In this document: positions 6,374 to 11,529 of the stretch, piece after piece
Layout of the letters: each line of letters opens with the position of its first letter
Numbering within the stretch: position 1 is the stretch's first letter
Virus record (IMG/VR): IMGVR_UViG_3300037132_000368
Span: 1-26,368 of that record
Length of the DNA: 26,368 nt
Origin: a virus
Strand: one strand, 5' to 3'
Notes under the pieces: generated by a model
The model's input: only the letters and a program-made list of their open reading frames with translations
What the model was told of the DNA's origin: nothing
Databases searched by the model: none
Program-made: the position numbers and the translations under genes

Positions 6374-7320
6374 TCGACACTGAGCACGGCAGCGCCAGCA
6401 AGTACGCCGACCTGTTCACCTTCGACACACTGGAGTTGACCACGTTCAGCCCTGAGGTCTACATCGAAGCGATCCACGCCGCCGGCGCCGCAGGATACGA
6501 CAACCTGATCATTGACAGCCTATCCCACGCCTGGGCGGGTACCGGGGGCGCTCTGGAGATGGTCGAGAAACTCAAGGCGAAGCATAGCGGCAACAAGTTC
6601 GCAGCCTGGGGCGACATCATGCCGTTGCAGAACCGCCTCATTGAGGCCATGCTGACCAGTCCCTGCCATGTCATCGTGACCATTCGCTCCAAGATGGAGT
6701 ACGTCCAAACAGAAGAGAACGGCAAAAAGGTCGTCAAGAAAGTCGGTATGCAGCCGGTCCAGCGTGACGGCCTGGAGTACGAGTTCGACATCGTTGCCGA
6801 CATGGACACCGAGCACAACTTCATCGTCTCCAAGACCCGCTGCAACGCTATGGACGGCTTCATCGTCAACAAGCCCACTGCCGAAGTCGCAACCATGATC
6901 AAGACGTGGCTGGACGGTGGAGCGGTTCCCCCCGCGAAGCCTGCCCTGTCGCTTGCCCCCCCGGTCACGCCCCCTACGCAGCAACCACCACCTGCGCCGC
7001 CAACAGTAACCAACGGCGCCAACCCGTATCAGGCAGCGTTCTACAAGCAGATGAGCGATTGGTGCATGATTCACGGCTACGCCTGGGGCGAGGTCGACCA
7101 GTGCGTCAAGGCTCGCATCGATGCCAACCCCAAGCGCAGCAAGCCGGGCTTCTGGGGGCAACTGCAAAAGCCGGAGTTCCTGCTGCAGTTCCAGGCCATC
7201 ATCACTGACGACCTGGCCGCTCTGCATCCAGACGAAGCGCCTGACGAGGAAATCTTCAACGGAGAGATGTCGCTGCCGGGTGAGCGCCTGCCGGGCGAGG
7301 ATGACCTGGGATTCGATTGA
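6241..7320 (+). CDS. Sak4-like (RecA/Rad51-fold) recombination ATPase
   Basis: ATP-binding protein of the AAA_24/Sak4 type, predicted to promote single-strand annealing or strand exchange during phage recombination and replication. The 359-residue protein has Walker A GPSGSGKT at 21-28, Walker B NLIIDS at 88-93 and a core to about residue 225. A Pro-rich linker follows (about 226-262), then a C-terminal domain and an acidic tail ending EDDLGFD. That tail resembles the acidic hydrophobic tip of SSB proteins, and no SSB gene is visible nearby. The ATG start has AGGGGG 9 nt upstream. The first 133 nt overlap the preceding gene in another frame. Confidence 0.88.
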   Translation: MAMQFTKAVKSQAKGRIGLIGPSGSGKTFTALVLAAGLGGTTALIDTEHGSASKYADLFTFDTLELTTFSPEVYIEAIHAAGAAGYDNLIIDSLSHAWAGTGGALEMVEKLKAKHSGNKFAAWGDIMPLQNRLIEAMLTSPCHVIVTIRSKMEYVQTEENGKKVVKKVGMQPVQRDGLEYEFDIVADMDTEHNFIVSKTRCNAMDGFIVNKPTAEVATMIKTWLDGGAVPPAKPALSLAPPVTPPTQQPPPAPPTVTNGANPYQAAFYKQMSDWCMIHGYAWGEVDQCVKARIDANPKRSKPGFWGQLQKPEFLLQFQAIITDDLAALHPDEAPDEEIFNGEMSLPGERLPGEDDLGFD

Positions 7321-7332
7321 GTAGCCAACTAC

Positions 7333-7360
7333 CCCGGTGGCCTCTTAGGGGGCTGCCGGG
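7333..7360 (+). other. Intercistronic hairpin
   Basis: CCCGGTGGCC (7333-7342) pairs along all 10 positions with GGCTGCCGGG (7351-7360), with two G-U wobbles and an 8-nt loop. It lies between the Sak4-like stop and the next ribosome site. No T tract follows, so RNA processing or stabilisation is more likely than termination. Confidence 0.55.
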
Positions 7361-7392
7361 ATAACTTTACTTTGTGAGGAGGAGAAAAGTAT

Positions 7393-8019
7393 ATGTGTGA
7401 CGATGGCGATTTCTGCAACTGCTGTATAGGCGAGTTTGAAATCAAAATGAACGAACTGGTCAGGAATGAGGTTAATGAGCGTATCGGCCAGGCGGCAATC
7501 GACCTGGAAAACTACATAGCCGACAACAAGAAGCTGCGGGCTGCAAACACTGAGCTACTGCTCAACCTTCGGCAAATCGAGAGAGACAACAAAGCGGCTC
7601 TCACGAAGGCGCTGCGAGAGAAAGAGATCGACGTCAAGCGAGATATCTTCGGCGGTTTCACGATTGGCGATACCTGTTTCTTCGCAAAGTCTGATTTGCT
7701 GCGCCATCCATGCGAGAAATGCGAGGGCAAAGGCAAGGTCAGCGTTCAGATCGCAGGTGAAGAAAAGTCCGTTAGGTGCCCATACTGCAACGGTGATAAA
7801 AGTACACATACCTGCCATTACTCCCCAAAAAAAGCACGGATAGTCGATATGCGGGTAGAGTTTCGCGGAGGAAATTGCAGCGCCAAGTGGCAGCATTTCT
7901 CTCTCGATTGCAACGAAACCGGCGACTATGCCCCGGATGATCTATTCAAAACCATCGAAGAGTGCCAGGCCGTCTGTGACATGGAGAATGCGCCCAAGGT
8001 TGCCGAGCCCACGCCATGA
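7393..8019 (+). CDS. Coiled-coil protein with DnaJ-like zinc finger
   Basis: A 208-residue protein with GAGGAGG 7-13 nt before its ATG. Residues 1-12 are Cys-rich (CDDGDFCNCC). Residues 15-80 form a charged coiled coil. Residues 107-140 contain CEKCEGKGKV and CPYCNGDKSTHTC, the CxxCxGxG repeats of a DnaJ-type zinc finger. Residues 155-195 hold further Cys. This looks like a zinc-dependent binding or scaffold protein; no enzymatic motif is seen. It overlaps the next gene by 4 nt. Confidence 0.8.
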   Translation: MCDDGDFCNCCIGEFEIKMNELVRNEVNERIGQAAIDLENYIADNKKLRAANTELLLNLRQIERDNKAALTKALREKEIDVKRDIFGGFTIGDTCFFAKSDLLRHPCEKCEGKGKVSVQIAGEEKSVRCPYCNGDKSTHTCHYSPKKARIVDMRVEFRGGNCSAKWQHFSLDCNETGDYAPDDLFKTIEECQAVCDMENAPKVAEPTP

Positions 8020-8213
8020 CCGCGCACCCCTTCATCATCCCCCTCGTAGCCAAGTACCCGCCAGGCTCCCGGGGGCATCAGCCTCACTGGACGCTACAGG
8101 TGCCATGCCCACGGTGTGGAGAGGCCTGCTGGGTACCCGGTGGCGGGGAAGAGGCCCTGCAGGGGAAGGATGTGGTGATTTGTCAGAAATGCAATTCGGG
8201 AGATCTCTACTGA
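8016..8213 (+). CDS. Small zinc-ribbon protein
   Basis: A 65-residue protein starting at ATG 8016, inside the previous stop (ATGA). Two knuckles, CPRCGEACW and CQKCNSG, spaced about 20 residues apart, form a zinc ribbon in the C-terminal half. The function is unknown; it may be an adaptor or nucleic-acid-binding protein. The stop overlaps a possible CTG start of the Spo0E-like gene that follows. Confidence 0.75.
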   Translation: MTAHPFIIPLVAKYPPGSRGHQPHWTLQVPCPRCGEACWVPGGGEEALQGKDVVICQKCNSGDLY

Positions 8214-8221
8214 AACTGCAC

Positions 8222-8353
8222 ATGTGTATCGAGACCATGCGGATCAGGCTGCTACAGACGGCAGAGCAATGCGGCCTGAACCATCCGAAAACGCTGCGGA
8301 TGAGCCAGCGGCTGGATGAACTAATAGCGGAGTGGTATGAACTGAGCGCTTGA
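8222..8353 (+). CDS. Spo0E-like aspartyl-phosphate phosphatase homologue
   Basis: A 43-residue protein. Two short helices are joined by a loop: IETMRIRLLQTAEQCG, then TLRMSQRLDELIAEWYEL. The SQxLDxLI-x-xWY pattern is the signature of the Spo0E family, whose members dephosphorylate Spo0A-P and delay sporulation. The conserved Asp of SQRLD is present. ATG 8222 has no well-spaced ribosome site; GGGAG (8198-8202) would better suit a CTG at 8210, which overlaps the previous stop. Translation is probably coupled. Family assignment is by motif and length; activity on the host Spo0A is inferred. Confidence 0.8.
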   Translation: MCIETMRIRLLQTAEQCGLNHPKTLRMSQRLDELIAEWYELSA

Positions 8354-8367
8354 GGGGGTGATTGTAT

Positions 8368-8455
8368 GCGGCGGGGGTAAAGCCGCCTGGCGATCGGAGC
8401 AACACCTCAAACAACTTATAATGCCGCCTCGCCCAACCTGGTCCACGGGGCGGCA
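8368..8455 (+). other. Two hairpins in 145-nt intergenic leader
   Basis: The gap between 8353 and 8499 holds GCGGC (8368-8372) pairing with GCCGC (8382-8386), and a perfect 7-bp pair TGCCGCC (8422-8428) with GGCGGCA (8449-8455). The right arm of the first can also pair with the right arm of the second, so alternative folds exist. No T tract or convincing ORF is seen. It may be a processing or translation-control region. Confidence 0.4.
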
Positions 8456-8498
8456 ACAAAATCAATCAACATTGAGACAGAGGGGGATGGAGATCACA

Positions 8499-8792
8499 TT
8501 GAAATCCATGGATAAAGTATTCCGACGCATTCTCGTTGACCGCTCACTGATTCAAAACAAGATGAACCTGCCGCAGAAGCAGGAATGCCATTGCTGCCAC
8601 GCCAGGAAGTCGACCAAGTATATGAGCATTCTGGCAGATCATCTGTGCAAGGACTGCGCCGACAAGCTGAACCATTTAAAGTTCCGGCGAAAGAGGCAAG
8701 CAGAAAACACGGGTAGGCGTGGCCAGTGGCTGCGGCAGCAAGCGGCCCATCGGGTGTGGCTAGCGGATCGGAAACGGAAGAGATCGGCATAG
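8499..8792 (+). CDS. Basic protein with zinc finger
   Basis: A 97-residue, strongly basic protein. The start chosen is TTG 8499, because GGAG lies 6 nt upstream; ATG 8487 (too close to its ribosome site) and ATG 8508 are alternatives. CHCCHARKSTKYM followed by CKDCADKL gives a four-Cys finger at about 30-55. The C-terminus (FRRKRQAENTGRRGQWLRQQ) is very Arg-rich. A nucleic-acid-binding role is likely from charge and finger; the target is unknown. Confidence 0.7.
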   Translation: MKSMDKVFRRILVDRSLIQNKMNLPQKQECHCCHARKSTKYMSILADHLCKDCADKLNHLKFRRKRQAENTGRRGQWLRQQAAHRVWLADRKRKRSA

Positions 8793-8854
8793 AGAGATAG
8801 GCGGTCTAGGGCTGGCCTGGTGGCCGCCCCCAATTTTGAGAGGAGTGACCCAAA

Positions 8855-9334
8855 TTGAAACTGCACATCAAGAATCAACTGAATGACAACCTGACAATCG
8901 AGTTCTGCTGCGGACCCAAGGAGTACACACTGCAGCATGATCAGGAGATCGACATTGAGGCCGAGGACGGAGACTGCATGTACTTCGACATCGTGCGCGC
9001 AGAGAGATCGGCAAATGCGCTGGCAACGCTTACGAGGCGTGAAGTCCTTACTCTTGCTGAATCAAAGGCCAGAAATAGTCTAGCGAAGCGCCTCTATGAG
9101 GCAGCGAACAAGGATTTTGACGAGGAATGGGCGCGGATTTTCAAAAAGTACGGCTTGCCCGAGGATATACAGGTCAGTGTCGATGGCAAGACCGGAGAGA
9201 TGTCTGCCCGAGAAGATTCGCCAATAAGCGAGGCTGCCCTGATCGCATTAAAACTGCAGCGTCTCCGCATTGGCATCCTGCCTTTAATTCTGCTGCCGGT
9301 GGTGGCCGTGTTCGTGAGACGGGAGGTGGCGTGA
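8855..9334 (+). CDS. Protein with C-terminal membrane segment, unknown
   Basis: A 159-residue protein starting at TTG 8855 with GAGGAG 8 nt upstream. The N-terminal 50 residues look like a small beta domain (LTIEFCCGPKEYTLQHDQEI). The middle is helical and charged. The C-terminus has a hydrophobic segment (IGILPLILLPVVAVFV, about 138-153) followed by RREVA, so it is probably tail-anchored with the bulk in the cytoplasm. It ends immediately before the methyltransferase. The family is not recognised. Confidence 0.75.
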   Translation: MKLHIKNQLNDNLTIEFCCGPKEYTLQHDQEIDIEAEDGDCMYFDIVRAERSANALATLTRREVLTLAESKARNSLAKRLYEAANKDFDEEWARIFKKYGLPEDIQVSVDGKTGEMSAREDSPISEAALIALKLQRLRIGILPLILLPVVAVFVRREVA

Positions 9335-9336
9335 GC

Positions 9337-10098
9337 ATGAGCACTGTCGCAATGATCAAAGCAGCCCCTGATGTTTTAGAAGTCCTCGATCATGCTGAAA
9401 TAGAGGGAAACACTCTGTATCTCAAATGCAGTCAATTAGACCGCAAGCTCTATACCGAGACCAACAAAGTCCTGGAAGCAATGGGCGGCAAGTGGAACCG
9501 GAAACAGGGTGGACATGTCTTTGAATCTGATCCATCAGAGCTGCTCTGCCTGGTCAAAGAAACCGGTGAGATCATCGACCTCAAAAAGTCTTACCAGGCG
9601 TTTTACACGCCGCCGGATCTGGCTGCCCATCTGGTCGAACTGGCAGACATCGGCCCCGGCATAGACGTGTTGGAACCTTCTGCTGGTATAGGAAACATAG
9701 CTGACGAACTGATCAAAACAGGCTGCGATCTGTCTGTGATTGAGATTCGTCCGGATAGCCAATTGATACTTCAACAGAAAGGATACAACCTGATCGGCGG
9801 CGACTTCCTGAAATATACCGGCCAGCAATTTTACCGCATAGTGATGAATCCGCCGTTCACTCGGCAGCAAGACATCGACCACGTAACCCATGCCTGGAAC
9901 CTGCTAAAGCCCAGTGGCCGCCTGGTGGCAATTATGAGCGCCAGCGTACTGTTCAGAAATGACCGCAAAACTGAGGAGTTCCGGAAGATTCTTGATAACT
10001 ACGGTTGGCATGAAGAAAATGAGGCCGAGGCTTTCAAGGCAAGCGGCACGATGGTCAACACGATCACGGTTGTCCTGGACAAGGCCGAAGGGATGTGA
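9337..10098 (+). CDS. Orphan DNA adenine-type methyltransferase
   Basis: S-adenosylmethionine-dependent DNA methyltransferase of 253 residues. An N-terminal module (about 1-70) contains KVLEAMGGKWNRKQGGHVF, a segment seen in several phage methylases. The catalytic domain carries FYTPPDLA (89-96), the AdoMet-binding LEPSAGIG (112-119) and the catalytic NPPF (171-174), typical of amino-methyltransferases, most often N6-adenine. No restriction gene is adjacent, so it probably protects phage DNA or alters regulation. ATG 9337 is preferred with GGGAGG 10 nt upstream; GTG 9331 is an alternative. Confidence 0.9.
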   Translation: MSTVAMIKAAPDVLEVLDHAEIEGNTLYLKCSQLDRKLYTETNKVLEAMGGKWNRKQGGHVFESDPSELLCLVKETGEIIDLKKSYQAFYTPPDLAAHLVELADIGPGIDVLEPSAGIGNIADELIKTGCDLSVIEIRPDSQLILQQKGYNLIGGDFLKYTGQQFYRIVMNPPFTRQQDIDHVTHAWNLLKPSGRLVAIMSASVLFRNDRKTEEFRKILDNYGWHEENEAEAFKASGTMVNTITVVLDKAEGM

Positions 10099-10102
10099 CC
10101 CG

Positions 10103-10534
10103 ATGGATGCTAACCACGTACATCATCGCCGGCGCCATCATCTTCTGTGGATTTGTGGGCTTGTCATCCTGCTGTGGCCAGTGAGGTTGTATCCGGACCA
10201 TATCGGTGACACCAACAAAATGGTCGCCATCCGCCAGGCCGCACCACCCAAAGTGATCGAGATGACCGTGACCGCCTACGCCTCGACCGACAGAGACTGC
10301 GGCAAGCATGACGGAATCACGGCCACAGGATCATTGGCAGGCCCGGGGACGGTAGCCAGCGACTGGCGCACACTTCCACCCGGGACGAGGCTAGAAATAC
10401 CCGGTTATGGCCCGGGGATCGTGGCTGATAGGGGTGGCGGGATCCAGGGGGACCGGCTGGACGTTTGGATGCATGATGAAAAGGCTGCCCGGAAATTCGG
10501 GAGACGGAAGTTGAAGGTGAGGATAGAGCCATGA
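10103..10534 (+). CDS. 3D-domain cell-wall-associated protein
   Basis: A 143-residue protein with a basic N-terminus, one hydrophobic segment (LLWICGLVILLWPVRLY, 14-30) and a C-terminal 3D domain (about 53-142), named for three conserved Asp residues. These are D109, D117 and D120 in VADRGGGIQGDRLDVWM. The fold is that of MltA-type lytic transglycosylases and of Firmicute stationary-phase wall hydrolases. The TM segment should export or anchor the domain outside the membrane. It lies among replication genes, not in a lysis cassette. Peptidoglycan remodelling is the likely activity; the biological role is open. Confidence 0.85.
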   Translation: MDANHVHHRRRHHLLWICGLVILLWPVRLYPDHIGDTNKMVAIRQAAPPKVIEMTVTAYASTDRDCGKHDGITATGSLAGPGTVASDWRTLPPGTRLEIPGYGPGIVADRGGGIQGDRLDVWMHDEKAARKFGRRKLKVRIEP

Positions 10535-10680
10535 CAGATAGTTATTGGGTGGAGATAGCTATTGTGGATTGTGAGACCTGCAAGAATAAAGGCAAGGATT
10601 GCAATGAATGTATTCATCGGCGTGATCCTGCTAATCTCGGAGATTATTACGAATCGCTAGAAGGAAGTGAGAAGGAGTGA
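10531..10680 (+). CDS. 49-residue Cys-rich protein
   Basis: A short gene starting at ATG 10531 inside the previous stop (ATGA) and ending by GTGA overlap with the next gene. The protein has DCETCKNKGKDCNECIHRRD, a compact four-Cys zinc knuckle, and an acidic C-terminus. Chain-like overlaps on both sides argue for real translation. The function is unknown. Confidence 0.75.
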   Translation: MTDSYWVEIAIVDCETCKNKGKDCNECIHRRDPANLGDYYESLEGSEKE

Positions 10681-10934
10681 AAAACACTCTCACCGATTTA
10701 AACAATTACCTGTTCGCGGAGTTGGAGCGCCTGGATGACGAGAGCGTGAAAGGCAATGACCTGACAGAGGAGATCACCAGGGCCAAGGCGATCACGGGCG
10801 TCGCCACGCAGATCATCTCCAACGGCTCATTGGCGCTGCAGGCAAAAGAGTTTATACAGGAGTACGGTAGCGGCGACGGCAAGGATGACAAAAAAATGCC
10901 TCCGATGTTAAGAGAGGCGTTCCTAGGGGAGTAG
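10677..10934 (+). CDS. Conserved small phage protein
   Basis: An 85-residue protein with GTG start (10677) and GAAGGAG overlapping the codon region just upstream. It is mainly helical (KNTLTDLNNYLFAELERLDD, then EEITRAKAITGVATQIISNG). A protein of this form commonly precedes an HNH gene in Firmicute prophages, as it does here. The role is unknown. Confidence 0.8.
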   Translation: MKNTLTDLNNYLFAELERLDDESVKGNDLTEEITRAKAITGVATQIISNGSLALQAKEFIQEYGSGDGKDDKKMPPMLREAFLGE

Positions 10935-10938
10935 CGAG

Positions 10939-11529
10939 ATGACCCATCATTATACGCAAAAAGAATTCGAGTTCATCGATGACCAGATAGAAGGGCGCAC
11001 AAGCGCGGAGATGACCGCACTGTTCAATGAGCATTTCGGGCTAGACTTGAAAGCCACGCAGATCAGGGCGTTCATCAAAAACAACGGGCTGACCAGCGGG
11101 CTGGACTACAGATTCAGGCCCGGCCAGGTGCCTGCCAACAAGGGTAAGAAGGGCATCGTCTACCCTGGCGGTGTGGCCACTCAGTTCAAGAAGGGACAGA
11201 AACCGCCGAATTACATGCCCGTCGGCGCAGAACGGGTGAACAGCGATGGGTATGTGGACGTGAAGATCCGCGAAGGCCTCAGGGGGTGGAGACCTAAGCA
11301 CATTCTGATCTGGGAGACCGCCAATGGGCCGGTTCCCGAGGGGCATGTGGTGATATTCGGGGATGGGGATAACAGGAACTTCGACCCGGACAACCTGCTG
11401 CTGATCACCAGGGCGCAGCTGGTGCGGATGAACCAAAGTCACCTGATTCAAAACGATGCGGAACTGACAAAGACAGGGATTCTGATCGCTGATGTTTACA
11501 ACAAGATCGGAGAGCGGCGACGTGCATAG
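10939..11529 (+). CDS. HNH endonuclease, phage type
   Basis: A 196-residue nuclease. The N-terminal 60 residues form a HTH-like DNA-binding region (SAEMTALFNEHFGLDLKATQ). The HNH core spans about 92-160: KHILIWE with H121, GHVVIF with H136, and DGDNRNFDPDNLLLI with N146, D149 and N152. Homologues are free-standing homing-type or nicking nucleases frequent in phages. The ATG start has GGGGAG about 8 nt upstream. It overlaps the next start by 8 nt. Whether it acts as a homing enzyme or in DNA processing is not shown. Confidence 0.9.
   Translation: MTHHYTQKEFEFIDDQIEGRTSAEMTALFNEHFGLDLKATQIRAFIKNNGLTSGLDYRFRPGQVPANKGKKGIVYPGGVATQFKKGQKPPNYMPVGAERVNSDGYVDVKIREGLRGWRPKHILIWETANGPVPEGHVVIFGDGDNRNFDPDNLLLITRAQLVRMNQSHLIQNDAELTKTGILIADVYNKIGERRRA

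Noticed and set aside
6520-7227. Minus-strand ORF (235 codons)
   Set aside because: Shadow of the Sak4-like ATPase gene; no recognisable motif and no ribosome site.
9337-10534. Restriction-modification system
   Set aside because: Only the methyltransferase is recognisable. Neighbours are a tail-anchored protein and a 3D-domain wall protein, so it is treated as an orphan methylase.
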